Part shown: one piece after another, positions 36,348-49,125 of the stretch
Layout of the letters: each line of letters starts with the position of its first letter
Position numbering within the stretch: the first letter of the stretch is position 1
NCBI GenBank assembly: GCA_025330725.1
Contig: JAIWND010000007.1
Coordinates: forward strand, 496,001-560,000
Reading direction: 5' to 3'
Length of the DNA: 64,000 bases
DNA from: Chlamydoabsidia padenii
Lineage: Eukaryota; Mucoromycota; Mucoromycetes; Mucorales; Cunninghamellaceae
Position numbers and translations under genes: made by a program
Notes under the pieces: generated by a model
The model's input: the letters and a program-made list of their open reading frames with translations, nothing else
Databases searched by the model: none
Told to the model about the DNA's origin: nothing

Positions 36348-36460
36348 ATAGGCAATGTTTCAGCCAGTAACCAACAAATTGATTTTATATAAAAAAAAAC
36401 TCCACACTTCATTCTTCTCCGTTCTTCTTCTTTTTATTTCCCCATACATAAACAACAAAC

Positions 36461-38436
36461 ATGAAGCCAGATCAAGTGAATGACAAACCTCGGCCAGCCA
36501 TGACAACTCGGGCATCTACTCAATCCACAGCAAAAAAATTCAAGATATCACCCAAGGTTGTATCCGATACCATGCCTAACGACGTACTACATGAAGAAGA
36601 AGATGATATCATCAAATCAAGACCTCGCGCTGTCCGACCGGGTATGTCTAGTCGAGCCACTTCTTTTGCACAATCTGCCAAACGAGCCTCCATGGGCGCT
36701 CGTTCTTATTCTTCGTTTTCTCTGTATGCCAACTTTGCTGGTGAAAACCTCGATGATTCGGATGATGAAGGTGGTCATCGTCGGCGGCGTCCCAAGATTG
36801 CAGAAGAAGAAAAATTGGATGAAGAAGTGGTGGATGATCATGTGGATGGTAAATCGGCGCCGACAGCTTCAGTGGGGAAGGCCATGTTCATGTTTTTAAA
36901 GGCATTTATTGGCTCTGGTGTCTTGTTTTTACCTAAAGCGTAAGTAGGATGGCTATCTTTTTTTTTTTGGTGTGTAAAATGTATTAATTTGTGTTTGTTT
37001 GGATAGATTTCAAAATGGTGGATTGGCATTATCTATTGTATTGATGGTGATTATTGCATGTATCTGTCTGGTGGCATTCTTACGTCTGGTACAAACTCAA
37101 CAACAGATTGGTGGATCTTACGGTGATATGGGTGGCATTCTGGTAAGGCGGGATTTGAAATATTTTCTTCCATGAAGGATATGAAATCCGATTTAATTCT
37201 AACCTCTTTCTTTCCTTTATAGTATTCTCAATTTCTCCGCTTCACGGTGCTCTTCTTTATCGTCATCTCTCAAATTGGGTTTGTTGCCTCTTACTTTATT
37301 TTTGTCTCTGGAAATCTTTATAATGTGGCCAATGTCTTATCAAGCTGTCGTAACCAAATTGAAGAAAAGTATTATATCTGGTTCCCCTTGATTGTATTGA
37401 TTCCTTTGGCTTTAATTCGACATATTGCTCGACTCTCCTTCTGTGCTATTCTAGCGGATATTCTTATCTTATTTGGTTTGGTGGTCATTATTTACTTTAC
37501 TTCGGATCAACTGTATAATGTCGGTGTGGGACCAAACGTGATTGCTGTTAACTCTGTCAACTTTGGTATGATGATTGGTACTGCCACCTTCTCCTTTGAA
37601 GGCATTGGTTTATGTAAGTATGGATAAATAGGGCGGGGTGGGGAACAGATTGAAACTAACATTCTGTCACTAGTGATTCCCATTGTCGAAGCTATGGAAA
37701 AGCCAAAAAAGTTCCCAGTGGTGACAGCAGTTGGTATGCTTATTGTCACTATTGTATATGTCTTGATTGGTACGTTGTCTTACTTGGCTTATGGTGATAA
37801 GATTCAGGCTGCTGTGATCTATAACTTCCCTCCTGATAATCGCTTGAACGTTGCCGTCGAACTCTTATATTCTGCAGCCATCATCTTGACGTAAGTATCT
37901 TGGAACAGAAACAACAGTAGGATCATGGTACTAACTTTATTTTATTTAATTGTAGTATGCCATTCATGTTATTCCCTGCACTGAAAATCATCGAAAACGG
38001 TCTCTTTTACAAATTCAAGTCAGGACGCAACAGTATCGCCGTGAAAATGTCCAAAAACTTTTATCGTGTGATCATCTCTGTGGTGTGTGCGGCATTGGCT
38101 TTTGGTATTGGTGCGGATAATCTAGACAAGTAAGTGAACATGACCTTGTTGAATGTATATAGACTGAAATCTAACCTCTCTTTTTTTTTTTTCTTCTTCT
38201 TCTTGCTTTTGATTAGATTTGTCAGTCTTGTTGGCTCTGTTGCCTGTGTACCTCTTTGCTTTATCTTCCCTGGTATGTTCCATATCAAGATCGCCAAAAA
38301 GACATGGGACAAGGCCATCGACGCTTGTTTAATGATTTGGGGTGTCGGTATCATGGTTTACACCCTCTATGTTACCATCAACTCATTTGTCCATCCTGGT
38401 GCTGCTGAACCCACCACTCCTTATTGCCCTGCCTAG
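36461..38436 (+). CDS. AAAP-family amino-acid transporter (Avt3/Avt4-like, 538 aa)
   Basis: Probably a vacuolar amino-acid exporter. Exons 36461-36939, 37007-37142, 37223-37613, 37674-37890, 37956-38129 and 38217-38436 join in frame to 539 codons. The hydrophilic N-terminal 140 residues are acidic/basic with an RRRRPKIAEEEK stretch. The transporter domain begins MFMFLKAFIGSGVLFLPKAF and continues with about eleven TM helices, including FGMMIGTATFSFEGIGL and IPIVEAMEKPKKFP. These motifs are typical of the Avt3/4 branch. It is divergent from the carboxypeptidase. Intron 2 carries a perfect promoter-type element (37147-37159). Confidence 0.92.
37147..37159 (+). promoter_or_regulatory. Intronic consensus element GGCGGGATTTGAA
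   Basis: It begins 4 nt after the donor GT of intron 2 and is identical to the intronic copy at 57526. Confidence 0.6.
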
Positions 38437-38928
38437 ATGATTTATATCGTCAGTTAATTGTATTTTAGTTATTATTAGTTATTTGAATACCATTCTTTTT
38501 TTTTGTATAATAAAGCATTTTATCAACCTTCTATTCAAACCAGTTGACGCTACCATTTAATTTTTAGCTTTATAATATACGTTTTATTGCACCATGCTTG
38601 AACTTTGACCTTGAACAATAGACAAATTACTGGATCTAGCTGTGTGCCTGAAATGTAAATGGATATATACAGTAGTGGCATCAAACGCAAACAACCCCAA
38701 ATATGATCACCTTCCAGATAATGATGGAGATCCTATTAGTATAACTAGTTATAGTAACCTGTTTATCAAATACCATTTAATAAAACACCTATATAAAACA
38801 TGTCCCAATAACCAACCATCTACTACCAAAAGTAGAAGTAGATTATAGCATCAACGGAGTATGAATGATTGTAAACGGTATATTTTTTATTTTATTAGTT
38901 TGGTTAACATTAAGGACTATAAGGAGGA
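38437..38928. other. Convergent intergenic region
   Basis: AT-rich 3' UTR sequence with a TATAATAAAGC-like polyadenylation context near 38505. Nothing else was seen. Confidence 0.5.
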
Positions 38929-39536
38929 CTACAATTTACTTTCACCAGTGGCCTTCTTTAATCTATCCCGAGCAATCAACATCATATCAGTCATACCAGT
39001 CTTCATTTCTTGTTCCATGTTATGTGAAGCAATACGTTGGCGAATCAAAGGAATGATTTGGGATCGAGGACGGCCAGCGACAAATACAACAAATTTGAAT
39101 CCATAAGTAGCTTCGTATTCCTATACATAGATAACATAAGACAGGGTGAGCCAAGTACATACCCTTTCTATCTTCACCCCTGTTTACCTACCTTGTTCAG
39201 TTCGGCCAGAGTAGCATTCACTTGACGATCTTGTTCGGATTCCGTCCCTTGACGAGTATTGTAACCTTGTTCCTTGAGTGACATTGCAGAGAGATTGGTC
39301 TTGTTTTCACCAATACGGGGATGAGCATTGATGATATCCAGCTTGTCTTGTTCACTGAGATCATTACCCAGGCAGACCGATTCGGCAAGATCGATCAATT
39401 CAGTATAGGATTGGTAAGGTCGTGCCGCCAACAGACGATCAGCCAAAGGTGGTGCGGTTTCAAATAAGGTATTGACAGCTTCAATAAAAACAGAAGGACT
39501 GGCATGATTCAATTGTTCGATGGATGGAAGAGACAT
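38929..39536 (-). CDS. OHCU decarboxylase (uric acid degradation), peroxisomal
   Basis: 2-oxo-4-hydroxy-4-carboxy-5-ureidoimidazoline decarboxylase completes conversion of urate to (S)-allantoin. Exons 39536-39192 and 39120-38929 give 178 aa, the normal family size. MSLPSIEQLNHASPSVFIEA, the catalytic-loop AHPRIGENK and the N-terminal alpha-helical pattern fit. Later comes EYEATYGFKFVVFVAGRP, the family's conserved YExxFGFxFVxxxxG region. The protein ends in SKL, a canonical PTS1 peroxisomal signal. The first unit of the neighbouring tandem repeat supplies its upstream element. Confidence 0.94.
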
Positions 39537-39622
39537 GGCTGGGTTGAGAAAGAGGAAGAAAGAAAGAAGAAAAAAAAAAAGGCCGGGGAAGGGGTTTTTA
39601 ACGACAGACGAGACCAAACTTA

Positions 39623-39636
39623 TTTTAAACCCCCGC
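39623..39636 (-). promoter_or_regulatory. Element upstream of OHCU decarboxylase, within repeat unit 1
   Basis: The + strand reads TTTTAAACCCCCGC, 87 bp from the start codon at 39536. Confidence 0.5.
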
Positions 39637-40740
39637 TGACCCTCGCCTTGAATCTTCAGAAAGCTCTACGGCATCAATGGACAAGTGATACTGATGACAA
39701 ACGTGTCCATGAGCATTCCTTAGCCTATTTCCCACAAATTTTACATAATGGCCATAACATCAAGTCCACTTTGGAGTAGTATAGCCTCAAGACCGTTTGA
39801 ACTGGATTTTTGTAAAAAAAAAATAAAAAATAAAAAAAAAAGTTGAAGAATGAAAAATTGACACACAAAACAAAACTTTGTTCAAAACCCGCTTACCCTC
39901 ACCTTGAATCTTGGGAGTGCTCTACTGGCTTAATGGACAAGTGATGCTAATGATTAAAGTGGCGATGTAGACATTATAGCCTATTTCCAACAAACTTTAC
40001 ATAATGACCATTACACCATGTCCCTTGTATGGAGCAGTATAGCCTCAAGAACGTTTTACACTAACTTTTGTATAAAAAAAAGTTGCAGAATGAAAAATTG
40101 ACACACAAGACAAAACTTATTTCAAAACCCGCCTACTCTCGCTTGGAATCTTGAGAGCTCTATTGTCTCAATGAACAAGTGATGCTAATGACAAAAGTGA
40201 CTACGAGCATTCCTTAGCCTATCTTCAACAAATTTTATATGATGACCAATGTGCCAAAACCACTGAATAGAGAAATATAGCCTCAAGATCGTTTTAACCT
40301 AACTTTTGTACAAAAAAGGATGTAGATTAAAGCAGATTCCATTTTCAGGTCCCGCCTGCTTCTACTAAGATTTGGAAAGGGCTCTACTCGCTCCAATTGT
40401 AAACGGATGCTAGTGATTAAAGTAGCGATGTGGACACTATAGCATATTTCCAACATTTTTTACCGCAAAACCCAAGGACCAAATTTTTTGTCGGTCTGTC
40501 CAGGCTTGTACTGACTTTTACCTGTCATTTGTCAAACTTCGTTTGTAAACCCCGCCCGTCCTTGATTCCCTACCAAGATTTGGTAAGAGCACTGCTCGCT
40601 CAATTGTTAACAGATGCTAATGATTAAAGTGACTATGTAAACAGTATGGTATTTCTAAAATTCTTTAACGCAAAAACCAAGCATCAAGGTCCTTGTGTCG
40701 GTCAGTCCAAGCTTTTAATGACATTTACCTGTCTAGAATC
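39623..40740 (+). repeat. Diverged tandem array of about five units (205-256 bp each)
   Basis: Each unit starts with a TTCAAAACCCGC-like element, then CTCGCCTTGAATCTT (or AAGATTTGG in units 4-5), then GAGCTCTA, then CAATGGACAAGTGATGCTAA. Conserved anchors fall near 39651, 39907, 40146, 40370 and 40576. Units 1-3 share a tail with TAGCCTATTTCC and TATAGCCTCAAGA followed by an A-rich end. Units 4-5 share a different tail (GTCGGTC..GTCCA.GCTT..TTTACCTGTC). No reading frame runs through it. It has no terminal inverted repeats that I can see. It could be an amplified intergenic or ncRNA-like unit. Confidence 0.75.
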
Positions 40741-40756
40741 TCTTTTTTTTATACTG

Positions 40757-40769
40757 GGCGGGGTTTAAA
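40757..40769 (+). promoter_or_regulatory. Element upstream of the proton channel
   Basis: GGCGGGGTTTAAA, 156 bp before the ATG at 40925. Confidence 0.5.
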
Positions 40770-40924
40770 TGACATTGGGTGCTAATGGAGTGTCAAATCA
40801 TACCACCCCTGGATGAACCCTCGTGTAACGAGAGGATTGTTTTATCCAGTATCAGCCATCTTCATCTCCCACCTTCTCTCTCCCACTTTTTTTTTTTTTT
40901 TTTTTTTGGTCTCTTCACATCATC

Positions 40925-41666
40925 ATGTCAAGCACATATGGATCTTTACCTACAACAAACCGCCCTGTTGAACCATCTGGCTCTTGGAGAAAAAAGCTCG
41001 GCCACCGACTTGAAAGTGACCGAATGCACTGGACCATTTTGGGATTGACCATGGTGGATGCAGCCTGTGTGTTGCTTCAGATCCTTTATACTTTTTTCCA
41101 TGAATGTCAAATGAACCCCCTAATGGCCGAACCCATCCACAATGGCTGGCTCATATCTTTTGAAGCGGCAGAAACTATTTCCATTGTGATTACTTGTCTC
41201 TTCATGTTGGAATGTACCCTTTCGCTTGTTGCCTTTGGTCCTCAATATTATTTCCCAGGCACCGAGCATTGGAAACTACATCTTTTTGATATTGTGGGTG
41301 AGTGGATATATTCAAATCCCGCATTCATGCAAACTCACTTTTTTTTTTTTTTTTTTGTAAATCTAGTGGTGGTATCTACCTTTGTATTGGACATTGTATT
41401 AAGAGGCAAAGAACGTGAAGTAGCAGGGTAAGTCATGGTACCATTCAATGCGATGCATACTAAAGAATGAATTTATTGATAGGCTTTTGATCATCTTCCG
41501 TTTGTGGCGTATTGTAAAGGTGATGGATGCTGTTGTTAAAGGATTGACTTATACGAATGAAGAACAAATCGAAGCGTTAACGGAGCAACTCGAAGCATCT
41601 CAGCAACGGTGTGCTCTATTGGAAAAGCAATTACAGGACGAAAGGCAACGAAACGCAAGCCTCTAA
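40925..41666 (+). CDS. Hv1-like voltage-gated proton channel (205 aa)
   Basis: Hv1 channels are isolated voltage sensors that let protons leave the cell. Exons 40925-41297, 41367-41427 and 41483-41666 join to 206 codons. Four TM segments are visible. S1 has the selectivity aspartate in GLTMVDAACVLLQILYTF. S2 has VITCLFMLECTLSLVA. S3 has FDIVVVVVSTFVLDIVLRG. S4 reads IIFRLWRIVKVMDAVV with charges spaced R-x-x-R-x-x-K. A C-terminal coiled coil follows (EEQIEALTEQLEASQQRCAL), as in dimeric Hv1. The length suits the family, and there is no pore domain. Confidence 0.87.
41310..41322 (-). promoter_or_regulatory. Intronic element copy in the proton channel gene
   Basis: The + strand reads ATTCAAATCCCGC, 12 nt into intron 1. 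Confidence 0.5.
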
Positions 41667-41891
41667 CGTCCATTGGTAGAGTAAAAACTAGTTGATCATT
41701 TTCTACCCTTCTTTTATCCATATCACTTTTATGTTATTACCATCATTCCCCTTCCCCCAAAGTTATTTAGTTTAGATAGATAGATATTTGTTTATTTGTT
41801 AAAAAAAGAATAAAGTCATCACAACAAGTGACAAGCTATCTAAGATATCTAAAACTAATATGTCTAGACTGACTGTGGTAATGTTAATTGA

Positions 41892-42579
41892 TCATCGTCT
41901 GGCATTCGTTGGAGTCCATTCACCAGGAACGAAAGTATCCCCTTGTCCAGTCGGTTGAGATGTTGTTGCTTGTTCTATATATACATATACATATACATAC
42001 AAAAGTTATTAATGTATAATCATTGAGAGGAATATATTGACTTACCATTACCTTGCCTCGAATCCTCCAATCGAGCTGCTTCTTCTTGTTGCTTTTGCTT
42101 TAGTAGTTTCTTTTGTTCCCATTCTTGTTCTAACTTTTTTGCCCGTTCTTGAATAATCATACGTCGACGTTGTTCCTGGACTAGTTCTGAAATCGTGGGT
42201 GCTTCATATCGGGTATGTCGTAGCCAGGCTTGCCATTGCACTAGTGTATGGGTTAAATAGTCAGATTAGTTGTTGCACTGTCCTTTTTGTTTTTATTTTA
42301 CCTGGTAGTTGGTTTTGATTGAATACGGCATAATCATCATGCTCTTTCATCTGGACCCAGCGTTTATATCGACCACCTGAAATATATATATATATATAAA
42401 AGAGGTTAACAAGTGATCAATTGGGTTATATTGGTTCTTTTTTTACCTAGAGGACTTGGCATTTCCCAGTATTCGTTACCATCAAGATCAGTACCAACGA
42501 GGACATTCTTCTTCCATGGTAGTTTCAGGTTCTTGTAGGAGACAGATAATCGTTGCACCAAGCTGAGCGGTTTTGACAT
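41892..42579 (-). CDS. NDUFAF2/N7BML-type mitochondrial complex I assembly factor
   Basis: Start MSKPLSLVQRLSVSYKNLKL. The NDUFA12/NDUFAF2 signature follows: NVLVGTDLDGNEYWEMPSP, then GRYKRWVQM and VQWQAWLRHTRYEAPT. The long basic, coiled C-terminal tail (EQRRRMIIQERAKKLEQEWE) is more typical of the assembly factor NDUFAF2 than of the structural subunit NDUFA12. It ends EWTPTNARR at 41892. Four exons. The presence of complex I biogenesis agrees with a mucoralean rather than a Saccharomyces-like fungus. Confidence 0.85.
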
Positions 42580-42642
42580 TTGTAAAAAGGTGGAGGAGAC
42601 AAAGAAGCAAAAAAAAATCAAACTGTGTAAAAAAGTTTTATT

Positions 42643-42654
42643 TTCAATCCCCGA
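42643..42654 (-). promoter_or_regulatory. Element upstream of NDUFAF2
   Basis: The + strand reads TTCAATCCCCGA, 64 bp from the ATG at 42579. Confidence 0.5.
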
Positions 42655-42795
42655 TATCACGGCACAGAAAGACCAAAGTCAATAAAACTATGGATGTTAT
42701 GATGATAATTATAACTGTAGTCTTTATTCGTATATATATATATATAAAATAATGTAATAAAAGCACACCAACCTCGCCAATCATACATGATAGTA

Positions 42796-44907
<2,112 letters not shown>

Positions 44908-45204
44908 GTTGCTTTAATGTGTGTGTAAGTAGGAGAGGAAAATAAAGAGAAGAAGAGGGAAGAAGGAAAAGGAAAATGGCGGAGTGTTAATCATTTCACA
45001 ACATAACGTTGACCAATTAAATGGTCAGGATTGAAAAATGCAACTAGGTGGTCATCTTAATACAAAGTTGAGCAAAAAAGAGCCCTGTACAACAATAGTT
45101 ATATATATATACATTATACCATTGTCAAGTTTTGATTTCTTTTAGCTTACCAATGTTCAAATGATTTATTCATCATAGAGTGCCATTGGTAAGATGTGAA
45201 TACT

Positions 45205-45217
45205 GTCGGGATTTGAA
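45205..45217 (+). promoter_or_regulatory. Consensus element GTCGGGATTTGAA
   Basis: 298 bp from SRP54 and 490 bp from adenylate kinase, so the target is unclear. Confidence 0.5.
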
Positions 45218-45573
45218 TTATGATCTATTTCCATGTGGCAAAGAACCACGTTATGCATTAAGCCTATCTCTCAGGAAGTAATTCAAGCTCTTATTTACAA
45301 CACGCTGTTTGATTGTCAAGTGTGTTTCCAGTGGTAAATATAAAATGCATTGATTTTAACTTTACTTTGTCATTTACTTTTATGTAAGCCACACTCATCG
45401 GAGTGGCACTTTTTTAAACCAACGGACCAATCGGGAAGATACCACGAGTGGGTCGATGATGCTCAACACAGAAAGAACTAACCATTTGATAATGACAAAA
45501 ACCATCCGTCTGTTGGGGGGGGGGGAGAAGGTGACGCGAATAGGAGCTCTTTTAGGTGGGTGGAAAAAAAAAA

Positions 45574-45586
45574 GATCGGCGTTTAA
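45574..45586 (+). promoter_or_regulatory. Element upstream of adenylate kinase
   Basis: GATCGGCGTTTAA, 122 bp before the ATG at 45708. Confidence 0.5.
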
Positions 45587-45707
45587 TAATTCGTGACTTT
45601 TTCCTTATATTTTCTACCCCCCCCCGCTATTTATCTTTCTTTCTTCTTCTTCTTTTTCCACACCAACCACTTACTTTTTTTTTTTTTTTTTCATTGTGAA
45701 TACAACC

Positions 45708-46761
<1,054 letters not shown>

Positions 46762-47002
46762 ATTTATTTATATGTATATATGGAACATGGTGGCCATGTG
46801 TTTTTTTTTGATTTTGGTTACTTAAATAAACTATACTATTAAACCAGTGTTTTGTAAATGCTGATTTGTACAATTCATTTGATCTTGGTCTTTGTAATGT
46901 TGGGTTGGCGGTGATCTAGCTAGGTTGGGGATTATCACAAATGCATGAACAATTCATAGACTGTGCCAAAGGGGTATGAGGTGTTCTTTGCCCAATTTGG
47001 AA

Positions 47003-47015
47003 GTCGGCGCTTGAA
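47003..47015 (+). promoter_or_regulatory. Element upstream of the DnaJ gene
   Basis: GTCGGCGCTTGAA, 118 bp before the ATG at 47133. The flanks (AAG before, TGTTTTTAT after) resemble those of the copy at 48988. Confidence 0.55.
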
Positions 47016-47132
47016 TGTTTTTATCGGGTGTTTAATTATCGAGGAGATGGGAGGGATCAAACCATTCTTTCTTCCCTTCTCTTCTTTATTTATACAGAAC
47101 TTTTTTTATTTAATTAAAAAAACACTTATCTC

Positions 47133-48588
47133 ATGTCTTCTTCACATACACCAGTTGACACGTACTACTATGATGTCCTCGATATACCAACGGATGCTGA
47201 TTTCTTGACTATCAAGAAGGCTTTCAAGTAAGTATTGACCAGTGCCGCAGTGTTTTGTTTATAATGTGTCATTCAACTAATTGCTCTTTTTTTTTTTTAT
47301 TAATCTCGAATCATAGAAAGGGCGCTATAGTAAGTTGCATTTTATACCTTATACTTTATACTGATTATAACTTTTTGTACATAGAAATATCATCCTGATA
47401 AAAACAAAGAGCCTGATGCTGAAGAAAAGGTACTGTAGATTCACTCAAAGCAGTAATGGTATCAAGACTAATCTTTTATTTTATTTTATTTTATTTGGAT
47501 TGGGTAATCATCTAGTTTAAAATCATATCTGAAGCATATCAAATACTGGGATCAACTGAACTTCGGAGCAAGTACGATAGATATGGCCGTAATGACGATC
47601 TGCGACCGGAGAATGACTTTATCGATCCAATCGTCTACTTCCAACGAATGTATGGTGGTGTGGCGTTTAGAGGTAAGTGATAAAAAACTGGATACTTTAG
47701 GCCCAACTCGAATGACTGACCCAAATGGTTGATATTATCTTTTTAATAGAACTCATTGGTGAACTGAACATTGGTCACTTTTTAGCTCAAGACCAAGACG
47801 CTCATACCGAAGAAGAGAAAGTACAATCACTATTACAGCAAATGGAACAACAACAACAAGAACGGGTGAATGCATTGGTATCAGCACTTAAGGACAAATT
47901 ATCCTATTACATTGCTGAACGCCTCGGTCAAACTCTCCCCAACAACAAAGAACAACCATCAATACCATTCGAGAAAAAGGTCCATCAAGAAACTATTGAA
48001 CTCATTGAACTGGCAAAGATGTCCTATGGTAACTCATTATTGTTAACTATTGGCAGGGTGTACTCAATCAAGGCAAAGGAATATCTCGGCATCAAACGAA
48101 ATGGTGGTCTACCGGGTATTATTTATACAATGAAGGAAAAGAAATACTTCACCAAGGAATTATGGAGGACTGTCAAATCTAATATGGAAGCACAAAAGAT
48201 GGCAGAACAGTTATGTCTGGCGGTAGAAGAGGATAATAAGGAAGATCTAGAAGAATTGGATGAATTGTTTGTGCAAAAGGTATATATATATATATAAAAA
48301 AAAAGAATGGATCTTCCTTCACCAATCCATTTTTAATATAAATAGTTGTATGCTTACTAATACTCTCTTTGTGCATGGTGGATATAGTCATATCAATCTT
48401 TATGGCAGATGATAAAGTTTGAAATAGATGCGACCTTACGAAAAGTATGTCAGTTGGTACTCAATGACAAGGCAGTCAATGCTCATGAACGGATCTTACG
48501 GGCCGAAGGACTTTTACTGATTGGCGATATCTATACATCCACTACCAACTTGTCCGACTCTGAAAACGCCATTACTCGAATGAAATGA
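47133..48588 (+). CDS. DnaJ protein with DnaJ-X domain (Caj1/Djp1-like, 346 aa)
   Basis: An Hsp70 co-chaperone. Exons 47133-47227, 47317-47329, 47385-47429, 47516-47672, 47750-48279 and 48388-48588 join to 347 codons. The second exon is only 13 nt and supplies part of the J domain before the catalytic HPD (KYHPDKNKEPDAEEK in exon 3). FKIISEAYQILGSTELRSKY follows. The rest matches the DnaJ-X family: the Q-rich coiled segment, GRVYSIKAKEYLGIKR and DATLRKVCQLVLND. There is no zinc finger and no TM segment. Caj1 and Djp1 act in peroxisome and membrane protein handling; the function here is inferred from them. Confidence 0.9.
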
Positions 48589-49125
48589 TGGGACTTGAAT
48601 CAACTGTAGTTTATTTAGTATAGTTTAATTATGCCCTTAGGGTTCTATCTCTCTCTCTTTTTTTTTTCTTTTGTTATATTACAATAATAAAAAACTTGAT
48701 GTTTTGGACTGTGGACTTTATACATTTATCAAAGGGATGATTTGTAGGTGCCTTTATACCAAAGGGCGGCATAAGAGCGGGGATCGAAATATGGAAAGGG
48801 GAACCCCGGTTTGGATGAAATAGTAACAAGTACTTACAGTATGTCAAGTCGAGTTATATCATGCGAATGTACAGTATTTACTCAAACTACTAGTTTAATT
48901 TGGATCTTGTGTTTTTTGAAAAGCGTATTTCATCAAGATAATACGTGTATCCCTTGTATTGTTATATCACAGGGATCACCCTTTGAAGTCGGCGTTTGAA
49001 TATTTTTGAATAAAAAAGATTGAAACCAAAATTTTCGTTTTTTGCTTTCCACTTCTTCCCAATTCACAAACATTCTTTAACCAACCAGCTTAATATACAT
49101 ACTCACCCTTACATCTCCTATTGAC
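48589..49125. other. Intergenic region
   Basis: DnaJ 3' UTR, then the promoter of the coiled-coil gene with its element at 48988. Also present are GCGGGGATCGAAA near 48778 and CCCCGGTTTGGA near 48804, both weak. Confidence 0.5.
48988..49000 (+). promoter_or_regulatory. Element upstream of the coiled-coil gene
   Basis: GTCGGCGTTTGAA, 126 bp before the ATG at 49126. Confidence 0.6.

Larger units (their letters stand above)
44908..45707. other. Divergent intergenic region between SRP54 and adenylate kinase
   Basis: A weak element (GGTCAGGATTGAA) lies at 45023-45035, 116 bp from SRP54. A consensus copy lies at 45205-45217, and another at 45574-45586 before adenylate kinase. No gene was seen. 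Confidence 0.55.

Noticed and set aside
39623..40740. tRNA-derived SINE or box C/D snoRNA array
   Set aside because: TGGCTTAATGG-like (A-box) and TTCAAAACCC-like (B-box) parts lie in incompatible orientation and order, and the GTGATG C-box-like word has no matching D box and stem. It is reported only as an unclassified repeat.
39623..40740. CRISPR array
   Set aside because: The organism is a eukaryote, units exceed 200 bp, and there is no short-repeat/spacer pattern.
45696..45707. Adenylate kinase start four codons upstream
   Set aside because: That codon is GTG, not ATG. The ATG at 45708 has a good ACCATGG context.
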